This document shows positions 24,073 through 33,950 of a stretch of 52,116 bases of DNA, piece by piece. The position numbers were made by a program, and so were the translations under genes. The notes under the pieces were generated by a model. That model did not search any database. It had not been told where the DNA came from and saw only the letters and a program-made list of their open reading frames with translations. The stretch comes from Candidatus Methanofastidiosum methylothiophilum (GTDB taxonomy: Archaea; Methanobacteriota_B; Thermococci; Methanofastidiosales; Methanofastidiosaceae), in the NCBI GenBank assembly GCA_001587675.1, contig LNGD01000001.1, positions 1 to 52,116 of the forward strand. Direction: 5' to 3'. Each line of letters starts with the position of its first letter. Position 1 is the stretch's first letter.

Positions 24073-25875
24073 GTGGAATTAACAGATTCAAAAAAGATCG
24101 AGAAGATACGTGAATATCTAAAAAAGGAATATACTTATTTTGATTTAATCAATGTTTTAAAGGAAAAAGGGATTCCCTCTGAAATTCTTGATAGAGAAGA
24201 TGTAAAACTAACAGTATTATCCTCTCAGGAAATTGTTAATCAGATTCAACATGAACGTGATATTCTAAAAAATGAAATAAAAATTTTTCTAGAAGGCCGT
24301 ATAAGAAGATTGGAGCAGAGAATAAATGAACTAAATCAGCCCCCCTTCATGATTGGTATTTACATTAGAAAACTTGAATCTGAGGGGATGCATGAAATAT
24401 TTGATTATGTCGGATACAGAATTATTGCTTACATGATTGATGACATTGATATCAAAAAGGGAGATAAAGTAAGATACAAGTTTATTGAAGCTAAAGAAGG
24501 AGGAAAATTTGTAATACTTGAAAGACACCCTGGGATAGTTGAAACAACTTTAGGAGAGATAATTAAGATTGAAGGTAGATATGCAACAGTTAGATTTGAC
24601 ACTTATCATGAGATGATACTTGATATAGGAGAATTTATTGATTCTAATAATGCTTACCTAAAGGCAGGTGCTTCAGTAACTCTATTTGGCAATTCAAAAG
24701 ATTGGGAAATACTTGATATAAAATCTAATGTTAAGTATGGTGACGACCTTCTACTTGAAAAGAAACCTAGAGTTAAAAGAGAGGACATAGGTGGACTCGA
24801 CGAGGCTATTTTAGAAATTGACCAAGCAGTTGGCTCTGCTTTAAGCTATGATTTTATTAGAGAAAAAGTCTTGAAATTAAAAATAGATAGAACTAAAGGT
24901 ATTATGCTCTATGGTCCACCTGGTTGTGGTAAAACTTTACTTGCAAGATACGCTGCCTCTATATCTTCTAGAAATTTTATTAATGTAGATAAAGAACTCA
25001 GGAGCAAATGGTTTGGAGAAACACAACAGAATATAGAAGAGCTTTTTAGATATGCTGAAGAAAAAGCCCCATCTGTTCTATTTTTTGATGAATTTGATAG
25101 CTTAGTCCCAGAAAGGGAAAGTGGGTCTGAAGCTGCTAGATTAGAAAATCCAATAGTTAATAAATTTTTACAACTTCTAGACGGTCTTGAAGAGATGGGG
25201 GATGTAATTGTAATAATTGCTACTAATAGACCAGATATAATTGATCCAGCTATCTTAAGGCCAGGTAGAATTGATAAGCACATTAGAATAGGTAGACCAG
25301 ATACAAGAGAAGCTGGTGAAAAAATATTAAACATTTACCTAAAGATTGATCAAGTTATTCCGCATCCAAACGAAATTGAGAAATACGGTTCAATAAAAAA
25401 TTTTGTTGAAGAGATGAAAAATACAATAATAGATCAACTCTATAACAAAAATAGGATATGCAATGTTGAAAAACTAGGATTAATTAATGTATCTGTTAAG
25501 GAAATCATATCTGGGGCCATGATTAAAAATATTGTTATTAAAACAAAAAAATATTACATAAATAGGCTCGATAAATATGCAAAACTCATCGATGTAATTA
25601 ATAACATATATCACAGTCAGCTGTATGTTGATAAAACTTGCAAAGTATTGTGTGAACATATAATACATGAATGTTATGAAGTTTCAAAGGAACTAGGACA
25701 AACAGCCGAGAAAGTTATTAACGAGGCCAAAAAAGAATTTAGCACTGATATTGATGAAAAGATTGAAGAGGAGTATTTACTGAAGAAAGTTGAAGCGTAC
25801 ATCGATAGAAACGAAGGAATGCTCATAGAAGATGCAATAAAAGCAATAGATGAAGAATGCGGTGGACAAATTTAG
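24073..25875 (+). CDS. AAA+ ATPase resembling bacterial ARC/Mpa proteasomal ATPases
   Basis: A 600-residue AAA+ protein. It has an N-terminal coiled coil (about 50-90), two OB-like domains (about 91-225), the AAA module (about 226-430) and a long C-terminal part. Walker A is GPPGCGKT (281-288), Walker B LFFDEFDS (336-343), sensor 1 ATN (383-385) and the arginine-finger region ILRPGRID (394-401). The pore loop reads KWFGE. The segment LLLEKKPRVKREDIGGLDEA matches the linker of actinobacterial ARC, and ISGAMIKNIVIKTKKYYINR matches the ARC/Mpa C-terminal SGAMI motif. Archaeal PAN is about 400 residues with one OB domain, so this is not PAN. The end, ECGGQI, is not an HbYX proteasome-docking motif. 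GTG is the best start. Substrate and proteasome link unproven. Confidence 0.8.
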   Translation: MELTDSKKIEKIREYLKKEYTYFDLINVLKEKGIPSEILDREDVKLTVLSSQEIVNQIQHERDILKNEIKIFLEGRIRRLEQRINELNQPPFMIGIYIRKLESEGMHEIFDYVGYRIIAYMIDDIDIKKGDKVRYKFIEAKEGGKFVILERHPGIVETTLGEIIKIEGRYATVRFDTYHEMILDIGEFIDSNNAYLKAGASVTLFGNSKDWEILDIKSNVKYGDDLLLEKKPRVKREDIGGLDEAILEIDQAVGSALSYDFIREKVLKLKIDRTKGIMLYGPPGCGKTLLARYAASISSRNFINVDKELRSKWFGETQQNIEELFRYAEEKAPSVLFFDEFDSLVPERESGSEAARLENPIVNKFLQLLDGLEEMGDVIVIIATNRPDIIDPAILRPGRIDKHIRIGRPDTREAGEKILNIYLKIDQVIPHPNEIEKYGSIKNFVEEMKNTIIDQLYNKNRICNVEKLGLINVSVKEIISGAMIKNIVIKTKKYYINRLDKYAKLIDVINNIYHSQLYVDKTCKVLCEHIIHECYEVSKELGQTAEKVINEAKKEFSTDIDEKIEEEYLLKKVEAYIDRNEGMLIEDAIKAIDEECGGQI

Positions 25876-26546
25876 ATATAAATGTCCCCTATTTTACCAA
25901 GATAAGTTCCATCTAAAAGATAACAATCAAATTCTTTTATCTCAAATCTCCCACTTTCAAAATAAGGGCCTGGAATTTCTTCATCCTTATTGACCGGAAT
26001 ACCTTCGATAATAGGATTAAATGAGGGCAATACCACAACATTGTAAGGACTATCCGTTCTTAGAAAACACTTTAGGCGACTAATTTTACCGTTACTGTCT
26101 ATGAATTCAATAACTGGATGTACATGCCCCATTATTAAATTACTATCTTCAATTAAAATATGCCCGTGGGTCAAGATATAGTCTTCTATTTTCAGAGCCC
26201 TCACTACATTATTATTTGTTATATCTTCTATATTTCCATCATGATTTCCTTTGATTATAGTAGTTGGTATATCAAATTCTAAAAACTTTGGTATATTTAA
26301 TTTTTCAAAATAGGAAGTGAAAGGAAGATTATGTTTTATATCCCCTAAAAGGATAAGTTCTTCGACATTCTTTCTTTTAATTATTTTTTTTATATCTTCT
26401 TTAATTTTGTCTCCAATATGAGGTACTTTGATTCCTTTTTGATAATACTCGTATTCCTTTCCTAAATGAAGATCTGCAATAACTAGGTATCTTTTATCAG
26501 ACTCAATTATTATCGCTGGTTTATTGATTACTGGATACAAATCCAT
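25872..26546 (-). CDS. Metallophosphoesterase, archaeal MJ0037-like
   Basis: A 224-residue calcineurin-type phosphoesterase with all five metal motifs: LVIADLHLG, LLGDIKH, KGNHDG, LTHGH and GHVHP. The relatives are small archaeal phosphoesterases, often found next to Lhr-type helicases, as here (divergent, 58 bases apart). This conserved pairing hints at a role in DNA or RNA processing. The ATG has a TATA-like ATTTATAGTT about 20-25 bases upstream, so a leaderless transcript is likely. The 3' end overlaps the ATPase gene by four bases. Confidence 0.82.
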   Translation of the reverse strand: MDLYPVINKPAIIIESDKRYLVIADLHLGKEYEYYQKGIKVPHIGDKIKEDIKKIIKRKNVEELILLGDIKHNLPFTSYFEKLNIPKFLEFDIPTTIIKGNHDGNIEDITNNNVVRALKIEDYILTHGHILIEDSNLIMGHVHPVIEFIDSNGKISRLKCFLRTDSPYNVVVLPSFNPIIEGIPVNKDEEIPGPYFESGRFEIKEFDCYLLDGTYLGKIGDIYI

Positions 26547-26561
26547 AATTTAAAACCATTA

Positions 26562-26578
26562 ACTATAAATTTAAATAC
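26562..26578. promoter_or_regulatory. Overlapping divergent TATA elements between phosphoesterase and helicase genes
   Basis: ACTATAAATTTAAATAC holds ATTTATAGT for the left-going phosphoesterase and TTTAAATAC for the right-going helicase, within 17 bases. Confidence 0.4.
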
Positions 26579-26604
26579 TTTGGCTATTTTTTAATAGGGA
26601 TCCT

Positions 26605-29379
26605 ATGACATTCGATCTTCTTGGCAAAGACATCGCAAGAGTTCTAGAAGAATTTAATTTTACTACTCCTACCGATATTCAAATGAATGCTATCCCAGAA
26701 ATTCTGAAAAGAAAAAATGTTCTTCTTATGGCTCCAACTGGATCAGGTAAAACGGAAGCTGCCATACTACCTTTGCTTAAACTTGTTAAGGAAAGCAATT
26801 CCAACGGAATAAAAATTCTTTACATAGCCCCACTACGTGCTTTGAATAGGGATCTTTTACTAAGGCTTGAAAAGATTGGAGAGGCAATGGGGATTAGCAT
26901 AAAGACACGTCATGGCGACACAGTTACGAGCGAGAGAAGAAAGCAAAGTTTGAAACCACCTGATATATTAATCACTACGCCAGAAACTCTCCAGGCGCTT
27001 TTTACTGGGAAAAAGCTTAGAGAGCATCTAAAATCTATCATTGCCGTCGTAGTAGATGAGATTCATGAAATTGCCGAAGATAAAAGAGGCGTACAGTTAA
27101 GTCTTGCTTTAGAAAGACTCGAAAGATTAAAAAATGGCAGAATACAGAGAATAGGATTATCAGCGACTGTAGGTTCCAAAGAAGAAGTTTCAAAATTCTT
27201 AGTTGGTGTTGGAAGAGATGTCCAAATAATAGAATCTAAAACAAAAAAAGAATTTAGCATTGAAGTAGAAACTCCGCAGATTATAGAAGAGGACATAATG
27301 ACGGCAGAAAATCTAAAAATTTCTCCATATGTAGCCTCATCAATTCGAAGAATTAAAAATTTAATTGATGCTCACAACAGCATTCTTTTATTTGTAAATA
27401 CAAGACATATGGCAGAAACTTTGTCTTCAAGATTTAATCTAATGGGGATGAATTTTATAGATGTTCATCATTCGTCTCTCTCTAAAGAAACTAGAATAGA
27501 CGTCGAAACAAGATTTAAGAAAGGAGATATTAAAGGGATTGTTTGCACTTCAAGCATGGAGCTAGGTATTGATGTTGGAGCAGTTGATCTTGTTATACAG
27601 TATGGTAGCCCAAGACAAGTTTCTAAGTTATTGCAAAGGGTAGGCAGAGCCGGACATAAAACTTACTTAGTATCTAAGGGTATAATCCTTACCAGTGAGG
27701 AGGAGATTTGTGAATCAGCCATTATTGCAAATAGTGCTTTAAACTATCAAATTGAAAGGTCAGAAATACCAGAAAAGTCTCTTGATGTTTTAGCCCACCA
27801 AATAATTGGTCTATCTATGGAATCAAACGAAGTTTCTATAGAAGAGGCTTACGTTCTTTTTAAGAAATCCTATCCCTATCGAAATATGACCATTGATGAA
27901 TTTTGGAAGGTATTGTCCTTTTTAGAAAGTATAAAACTCATCTGGATAAACAATCAAACAACGTATAAAAGATCAAAACAGGGTATGTTTTATTATTTTG
28001 AAAACTTATCAATGATCCCAGAAACTAAACAGTATAGGGTTGTTGAAGTTGGAACAGGTACGTCACTTGGTGTTCTTGATGAAAACTTTATTGTTTCTAA
28101 CATTGAAATTGGTGGAAATTTTATAGTTCGAGGGAGAACCTGGAAAGTCTTAAACATTGGGGAAGAAAAGATTGAAGTAACTGAAACTCGATCAGTAGGT
28201 TCAATTCCATCATGGGAAGGAGAACTTATACCTGTCCCTTTATTTATTTCTCGAGAGGTCAATGAAATTTTTTATAATAATTCAAAAATCAATGAATTGC
28301 CTTTGAACTTAGAAACTAAAGAAACTTTGAAAGAATTGATTTCTGAACAATCAAATTATTTTTCCTATTCAAGGGACTCACTAATAATTGAAGATTTAGG
28401 TGAATTTGTCATACTACATGTTTTTAATGGGTCAAAAGCAAACGACACTTTAGGTCGAGTCATAACTTCTCTTTTAGCGCAGAGATTTGGTGAATCTATA
28501 GGTATGAGGACTGACCCATACCATATTATGATTAAATTTCCCCCTGGGATAAAAGATGGAGGATCTGTAGTTAAGAATACCATTCTTGAATTAAATGAAG
28601 ACCACGTCATTCCAATTCTTGACATTATCCTAAAAAACACACCCTTATTTGAATGGAAAATGATTCAGATAGCAAAAAGATTTGGAGTTGTAAAAGCGAA
28701 TTCGGATAAATATTTGATGAAAAACATACTTAAGCTCTATAAGAATACGCCACTATACGAGGAAACTATAAATGAACTTTATCATGACAAATTAGAAATT
28801 GAACCAGTCAAGGAATTCATCAGAGAAATAAAAAATGGTAATTTAAAAACTATTATTTGCAAAAACGATGAACCTTCAACCTTCACCCGATACCTTCTGG
28901 AAGGCTCTTCATTCGAGTTGTTATATCCTAAAAGACCAGATAAAGAAATCATCAAATTCCTTAAAAAAAGGATTATGGAAAAAAGGATTACAATTGGATG
29001 TCTTCATTGCCGTGAGTGGAAAACAACTCTTTCTGTGAACAGTTACGAGGATATTCCAAAATGCCCTCTTTGTGGAGCAAGATATCTAGGCATTTTAAGA
29101 AGAAGAAACGACCTCGAGCTAGTTAAGAAAGGTACAAAAGGAAATATAGATGAAGAAGATAAAAAGACTCTAAAAGAGATCAAAGATTCAGGAGATTTGA
29201 TTCTCTCTTATGGTAAAAAAGCAATAATAGTATTGGCCGGAATTGGTATAGGGCCTAGAACAGCCAAAAGAATACTTGTCAGAGATAGAAAGAATGAAGA
29301 GGACTTATTCAAAGACATTCTAGACGCCGAAAGGGTATATGCAAGGACCAAGATGTTCTGGCAATCAAACAAACAATAA
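26605..29379 (+). CDS. lhr: Lhr-type superfamily 2 DNA helicase
   Basis: A 924-residue ATP-dependent helicase of the Lhr family, which translocates 3' to 5' and takes part in DNA repair. Motif I is APTGSGKTEAAILP (44-57), motif II VDEIHEI, motif III GLSATVGS, motif VI LLQRVGRAGHK. Winged-helix and Lhr beta-barrel segments follow (about 440-800). A C-terminal cysteine cluster, CLHCREW and CPLCGARYLG, may bind zinc. The length is as for the archaeal Lhr core (about 850-950). It is divergent from the MJ0037-like phosphoesterase and overlaps the S-layer-like gene by 15 bases at its 3' end. Confidence 0.9.
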   Translation: MTFDLLGKDIARVLEEFNFTTPTDIQMNAIPEILKRKNVLLMAPTGSGKTEAAILPLLKLVKESNSNGIKILYIAPLRALNRDLLLRLEKIGEAMGISIKTRHGDTVTSERRKQSLKPPDILITTPETLQALFTGKKLREHLKSIIAVVVDEIHEIAEDKRGVQLSLALERLERLKNGRIQRIGLSATVGSKEEVSKFLVGVGRDVQIIESKTKKEFSIEVETPQIIEEDIMTAENLKISPYVASSIRRIKNLIDAHNSILLFVNTRHMAETLSSRFNLMGMNFIDVHHSSLSKETRIDVETRFKKGDIKGIVCTSSMELGIDVGAVDLVIQYGSPRQVSKLLQRVGRAGHKTYLVSKGIILTSEEEICESAIIANSALNYQIERSEIPEKSLDVLAHQIIGLSMESNEVSIEEAYVLFKKSYPYRNMTIDEFWKVLSFLESIKLIWINNQTTYKRSKQGMFYYFENLSMIPETKQYRVVEVGTGTSLGVLDENFIVSNIEIGGNFIVRGRTWKVLNIGEEKIEVTETRSVGSIPSWEGELIPVPLFISREVNEIFYNNSKINELPLNLETKETLKELISEQSNYFSYSRDSLIIEDLGEFVILHVFNGSKANDTLGRVITSLLAQRFGESIGMRTDPYHIMIKFPPGIKDGGSVVKNTILELNEDHVIPILDIILKNTPLFEWKMIQIAKRFGVVKANSDKYLMKNILKLYKNTPLYEETINELYHDKLEIEPVKEFIREIKNGNLKTIICKNDEPSTFTRYLLEGSSFELLYPKRPDKEIIKFLKKRIMEKRITIGCLHCREWKTTLSVNSYEDIPKCPLCGARYLGILRRRNDLELVKKGTKGNIDEEDKKTLKEIKDSGDLILSYGKKAIIVLAGIGIGPRTAKRILVRDRKNEEDLFKDILDAERVYARTKMFWQSNKQ

Positions 29380-31305
29380 GCTCATTAAATCTTCAAGGGC
29401 TTTGTTTGTTGTAGAGCCGTCTTTTCCACCAACTATCAGAACACTATTTCCATAAAATACATTCTGTATATACTCCCACTGGCCAAAGGATCTGGACCAT
29501 GATACTTTTGAAATCTCTAGATCTAAAAGTTCTTTTATGATTAAATTATTGTTCTCATTTCCTATAAGTATGAGATTCTTTTTTACTCTATCTTCGCCAG
29601 TTAATTCTGTATCTCTTTTTATTATACTAGTTGGTTCAATCTTGATAGTTGCGTCAAAGTATAAATATAATTTTGATTTTTTCTGGCTAACTTCAAGTTC
29701 TACTCCATCATCATCTTTTTGCTTGAAATTAGAATCAAGAATGTCAATTTTGAAGTAATTCTTTGGACCATAGACTACTTGGGGATCACAGCATGTGAGA
29801 TCAATTTTATCGCATAAAGAAACATCTATTGTATCATAATTACACAATTTAAATCTTCTATGAGAGGCATTTATGTCTAAAAAATCATCGCATGTTCCAT
29901 ATTTTCCATCTTTACCTGGATTTATGTATACGGGGGATATGAAAGGAAATTTTATTGATGCATTGCATTCCTCGCCTGGGGTTTCATAAACAGGTATTTG
30001 TGACTCAAAGCCAGAAACATTGCCATTAAGGTCTATATCTACTCCTAGTGCAATCATATCCTGCCAAAGGTTAGATATTGAAAGATTATAATCATTTGGG
30101 TAGGTAACAAAGGGCATACAACAAGAAGTTTCTTCAATAGCCCCGTAGTCTTTTAGAGAATAAACATCAAACTCTGCCAACAAACTCTTATCTGCACCTT
30201 CAAAGACTTTTATCCCATCTATGTAGAATACAGGTATGGCCCAGATAGTTTCTTCAATGCCATCGATTACCCTTGTTCCTCTCTGAAATATAAAGAAAGG
30301 ATCGTTTTCGTATTGTCTTGTTGGAACAGTTGTAAAAGCGCCGTATCCTCCGTTTGGGTCACAAAGAGGAACGCAACTGCAGCATCTAGAACTATTTGCA
30401 TCCATGACCATCAAAAAGTCACTACTTTTTCCAGTGAAATCTGAAACCCTTAGATAGACTTTATACTCTCCAGAGAAGTTACCCCCACTTTTAACTTTGT
30501 ATTTGTCTTCTTTTGATGTTTCTTCAGTAGTTGGGCTATGAATGTCTAGCAGTGTAACAGTGTACCATCCAAATACTTTACTATCCCCAACTTTAAATAT
30601 CGTTTCAGGATAATAGATTGGAATTCCATAAACGAAATATCCTATGTTATGGTCAGTTGTTTTATACTTACCATTGTAGATTATTGGGTACTCCTTTTCA
30701 AAGAGTCTTATCTTGTATGAGTTGTATGGTATATCATATAATGGTCCCCCACATCCAGCATATACTTTCCTTTTGAAAGGTGTATGAATATAAGTAACCC
30801 TGTAGATTATATCAGAGTGATTAAAATCAACACAATAATCATCTGGCACTTCAATATCAGAAAGCTTTAGAATTATTTCTTCGTGAGTTTCATTATAATC
30901 AAAGACTTTGTCACCGTCACCGTAAGGATACAAAAATGAGGGGTATTTATAACCATCATCCCACCACAATGATTTTAGTCCTTCAGCAACTTTTACCGAA
31001 TTAACTGATGTATTTGCTGGATCTATTCTAATAATATTACTTGCGTTCAAATTTTTCAATGACACTTTGTACTCTTCATAAATTGTGTTTTCTATTCTCT
31101 CAGTATGCCTATTTGCAATAAGAAAAGCGAGTTTCGAAGCTGAGATAATATCTGAAGAAGTCGCAGTTTCACCCACTACTATCAATGACTTAACAGAATC
31201 TCCATCAAAAAAGAAATCGTCTCCTGGAACAGAAGAAGTACTTATATTAAATGGGAAAAATATAGAAAATACAATAATAAATAATAATATAAGTCCTCTT
31301 CTCAT
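29365..31305 (-). CDS. S-layer-like surface protein (methanococcal S-layer type)
   Basis: A 646-residue exported protein. After the signal peptide (MRRGLILLFIIVFSIFFPFN) comes VKSLIVVGETATSSDIISAS, like the N-terminal domain of Methanococcus S-layer proteins. The end (NLILIGNENNNLIIKELLDL, then NSVLIVGGKDGSTTNKALED) matches the S-layer C-terminal domain, whose N- and C-terminal halves pair. There are many N-glycosylation sites and several cysteine clusters (CCSC, CC), so disulfides are likely. No membrane helix is present at the C-terminus. GGTGGAT precedes the ATG. It is the last gene of the operon starting with PadR at 35377. A minor surface protein rather than the main S-layer is possible. 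Confidence 0.8.
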   Translation of the reverse strand: MRRGLILLFIIVFSIFFPFNISTSSVPGDDFFFDGDSVKSLIVVGETATSSDIISASKLAFLIANRHTERIENTIYEEYKVSLKNLNASNIIRIDPANTSVNSVKVAEGLKSLWWDDGYKYPSFLYPYGDGDKVFDYNETHEEIILKLSDIEVPDDYCVDFNHSDIIYRVTYIHTPFKRKVYAGCGGPLYDIPYNSYKIRLFEKEYPIIYNGKYKTTDHNIGYFVYGIPIYYPETIFKVGDSKVFGWYTVTLLDIHSPTTEETSKEDKYKVKSGGNFSGEYKVYLRVSDFTGKSSDFLMVMDANSSRCCSCVPLCDPNGGYGAFTTVPTRQYENDPFFIFQRGTRVIDGIEETIWAIPVFYIDGIKVFEGADKSLLAEFDVYSLKDYGAIEETSCCMPFVTYPNDYNLSISNLWQDMIALGVDIDLNGNVSGFESQIPVYETPGEECNASIKFPFISPVYINPGKDGKYGTCDDFLDINASHRRFKLCNYDTIDVSLCDKIDLTCCDPQVVYGPKNYFKIDILDSNFKQKDDDGVELEVSQKKSKLYLYFDATIKIEPTSIIKRDTELTGEDRVKKNLILIGNENNNLIIKELLDLEISKVSWSRSFGQWEYIQNVFYGNSVLIVGGKDGSTTNKALEDLMSLLFV

Positions 31306-31326
31306 ACATCCACCGATATCGATTGA

Positions 31327-32883
31327 TTATTTTTTCTTTATATAAGTGTTGTATACGTAGTATCCCCCAACGAGCAATATTACAATTAAACCGATAATTA
31401 CTCCAAGTCTTAAATTATTTATTGACTTTTGGACTGGAACATCTATGTTTTTTTCAAAGAGGTATACATTTAAATCTTGTTTTTCCTTGTTTCCAACTGC
31501 CCTAATTCTGAGATTTAATTGATAAGTTTTGTCTTCGGCATCCGATTTGATATCGGTATTTAATATTACTTCAGCTTTTTGTCCGGGTTCTAAAACTCCA
31601 ATATAATCATTTTTTGAAGTGAAATCAAAAGGCTGCTCCGATCTTTCAATCGCTTCAACAATTATTGATTCTGCTTTGTCCTCTCCTTTGTTTTCTATTG
31701 TTAAATATATCTTTGCATTTCCTCCAGCTCTAGGTGTTTCAGGGACTAGATGATACTCAGTAATCTCCAATTCAGGCTTCCCTTTGATATCTATGTTTAA
31801 TTCGAACTCTTCCTTAAGCAGATTATTTGATGAGTCTCTGTATTCAACTACCATGGGCACTTTGTAGTTCATTTTTTTTGCATTCTTGTTAACATTAATA
31901 AGAAATTCTGCTTCCTTGCTTTGACCTGCTGAAAGTGTACCAATATTATATGAACTCTCATATGATCTAGACAATGAAAATGGCTCTTCCACGTTTAGAG
32001 AAGCTTTAACGTACTTTGCACTCTCTGTTCCTTGATTTGCTAAATTAACTTTTAATTTAACATTCTCATTTCCTGGCCTTATATTATCTGGTAGTGATGA
32101 GAAATTAATTACCATTATTTCTGATCGTCCAGCTACATGAAGCCCAAATTGGATTGTATAAGGTCTAGGGTAAGGTGTTGTTCCGTCATAGAAGTATAAT
32201 ACAAGCGTCATAGGATAGTTACCTGAGGTTATTTTTTCATTTGCCCTTAATTTAAATGACAGAATTTTTTCTTCATTAGCTTCAATATTTCCTATATATA
32301 CTGAATCAGAGGTATTTTCAGGTATAAATGGAATTAATCCCATAGTCGAAGTCATCTGGGAGGAAACTGACGTAGCCTGAGATCCAGTAGGAATTGCTCC
32401 AACGGGAGGAACTGTAAGTGAAGCTTTCACAGTATATGCCCTCATTGATCCTTCATTAGACAAAAGAATTTCAAGATCGAAAGCCTCGCCTGGCTCAACA
32501 TTCAAGGGATTAGTTTTTATTTCTTTAATTACAAACTCATACTGGCTTCTGCCAACTTTGTAACCAACAGGCCCTTTAATTATTACATTAACCCCCACTT
32601 TTGAAACATCAATTAGGTTAATCGTAATATCGTCTACTTTCAATGAATCTCCTTCAGAAATATAAACACCCAATGGCCCAATTGGGGCGGTTCCGTCTAG
32701 CACCATAAACGATGCAATTGTATCCTTGTAGTCAGTAAGCGCCACTGCATAAGGTCCAACAAAAATAAATTCATTATCGTAAAGATTTCCTGAATATATC
32801 ACCGTATCCGTGCTTCCATATGCAAATGGCATAACAACGCTCAAAACAAAAATTCCTATTAAAAATATACTAATTTTCTTCAT
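31327..32883 (-). CDS. COG1361-family surface protein with CARDB repeats
   Basis: A 518-residue exported protein. It has a signal peptide (MKKISIFLIGIFVLSVVMPF), an N-terminal beta domain (IYSGNLYDNEFIFVGPYAVA) and three CARDB-like repeats (near LNVEPGEAFDLEILLSNEGS, NIRPGNENVKLKVNLANQGT and ETPRAGGNAKIYLTIENKGE). A C-terminal helix (LRLGVIIGLIVILLVGGYYV) and KKK tail anchor it. COG1361 proteins are often encoded next to RND exporters in archaea, and this is the case here. GGAGGATTATA precedes the ATG, and the gene overlaps the RND C-half by 14 bases. It may help couple the exporter to the S-layer. Confidence 0.82.
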   Translation of the reverse strand: MKKISIFLIGIFVLSVVMPFAYGSTDTVIYSGNLYDNEFIFVGPYAVALTDYKDTIASFMVLDGTAPIGPLGVYISEGDSLKVDDITINLIDVSKVGVNVIIKGPVGYKVGRSQYEFVIKEIKTNPLNVEPGEAFDLEILLSNEGSMRAYTVKASLTVPPVGAIPTGSQATSVSSQMTSTMGLIPFIPENTSDSVYIGNIEANEEKILSFKLRANEKITSGNYPMTLVLYFYDGTTPYPRPYTIQFGLHVAGRSEIMVINFSSLPDNIRPGNENVKLKVNLANQGTESAKYVKASLNVEEPFSLSRSYESSYNIGTLSAGQSKEAEFLINVNKNAKKMNYKVPMVVEYRDSSNNLLKEEFELNIDIKGKPELEITEYHLVPETPRAGGNAKIYLTIENKGEDKAESIIVEAIERSEQPFDFTSKNDYIGVLEPGQKAEVILNTDIKSDAEDKTYQLNLRIRAVGNKEKQDLNVYLFEKNIDVPVQKSINNLRLGVIIGLIVILLVGGYYVYNTYIKKK

Positions 32884-33949
32884 TATAATCCTCCATTTTT
32901 TTCTTAATTAGATTTTTTGTATCTTGAAATACTTTTTCTTGAATAACTAAAAATGATGGGAGGAATATTAATGTTACTCCCATGCAACTAAATACGCCAA
33001 TGAAAAGCATTTTTCCCATAGTATCTAACATAGATAGCGAGCCTGCCAACATAGCAATAAATCCAAATCCTGCTACAATAGATGAAACTACTATTGGTTC
33101 AATAACACCTTCTAAAGTTCTAACAATTTTTTCTACAATAATTGGGGATCTTTCCATATTGAACCTATTTATAGTTTGGATTGCAAAATCAATCCCTATC
33201 CCTGCCATCATTGAGACTACTCCAACTAGCTCAGAACTTAATGAAATACCGATAAATCCAGAGATACCCATCATCCATACTATACCTACCCCAACACATA
33301 TCAGTGGGATTATACCATATCTTATCGATCTAAATGTTAGGATAACACATAACAAGACCCCAATCATCCCAAAAGTAGAGATTTTTGACATTTCTGGCAA
33401 AATAATATCTGTTAATTCTTTGCCCATAGCTATATTCCCCCCGGGCTGAACTGTCAATATTGTTCTTGACATTGTCTCCTTAACATCGTCATAGACTACC
33501 AAGGGGTCTACCCCCTTCATAACATTTAGACGGATTAACATATATCCTAAGCTATCTGAAATTTCTAATTTATTCATTAGCTGTTCTTTTGGCAGATATA
33601 TTTCATCTAATTCAAGATTAAATGATGAGCTTTCTATACCATAAATGCTTTTAAGTTCTTGATTTAGGAGATAAGCTTCCTTTAGAACATCAGGGGAAAA
33701 TACATTATCAGAATTTATAACTATAATAATTGAGTTATATCTTTCAAACTTATCTTCCATTTTCATAAATACTTTAATTTCTTCAATAGTTTTAGGTAAC
33801 TGATCTGAATCTTCTTCTTGTTTAACTTCTATTAGAGACATTCCTATTCCTAGTATTATTGTGATTATTATTGAAACAACTAAAAGTCTCTTAGGATGTT
33901 TACCATGTGCCTCTGCAAATTTTTTGATTACTTTGTCTATATTTCTCAA
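32870..33949 (-). CDS. RND-superfamily exporter (MMPL/HAE3-like), C-terminal half
   Basis: A 359-residue protein equal to the second half of a 12-helix RND exporter. It has a first helix (about 20-40), an extracellular porter domain (about 45-170), then five helices (about 190-340) with MMAGIGIDFAIQTINRFNME, the RND helix that usually carries charged residues. It starts with TTG one base after the stop of the N-terminal half; GGGAG lies upstream. Because the first half ends cleanly at REW and the second begins with its own ribosome site, a natural split is likelier than a frameshift. Substrate unknown; lipids or lipid-linked compounds are typical. Confidence 0.75.
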   Translation of the reverse strand: MRNIDKVIKKFAEAHGKHPKRLLVVSIIITIILGIGMSLIEVKQEEDSDQLPKTIEEIKVFMKMEDKFERYNSIIIVINSDNVFSPDVLKEAYLLNQELKSIYGIESSSFNLELDEIYLPKEQLMNKLEISDSLGYMLIRLNVMKGVDPLVVYDDVKETMSRTILTVQPGGNIAMGKELTDIILPEMSKISTFGMIGVLLCVILTFRSIRYGIIPLICVGVGIVWMMGISGFIGISLSSELVGVVSMMAGIGIDFAIQTINRFNMERSPIIVEKIVRTLEGVIEPIVVSSIVAGFGFIAMLAGSLSMLDTMGKMLFIGVFSCMGVTLIFLPSFLVIQEKVFQDTKNLIKKKMEDYNEEN

Positions 33950-33950
33950 A

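Noticed and set aside
25861..25875. ATPase C-terminus GGQI resembles the GGQ/GGE end of Pup
   Set aside because: Pup ends exactly at Gly-Gly-Gln/Glu; here one residue follows, and the surrounding sequence is not Pup-like. Probably chance.
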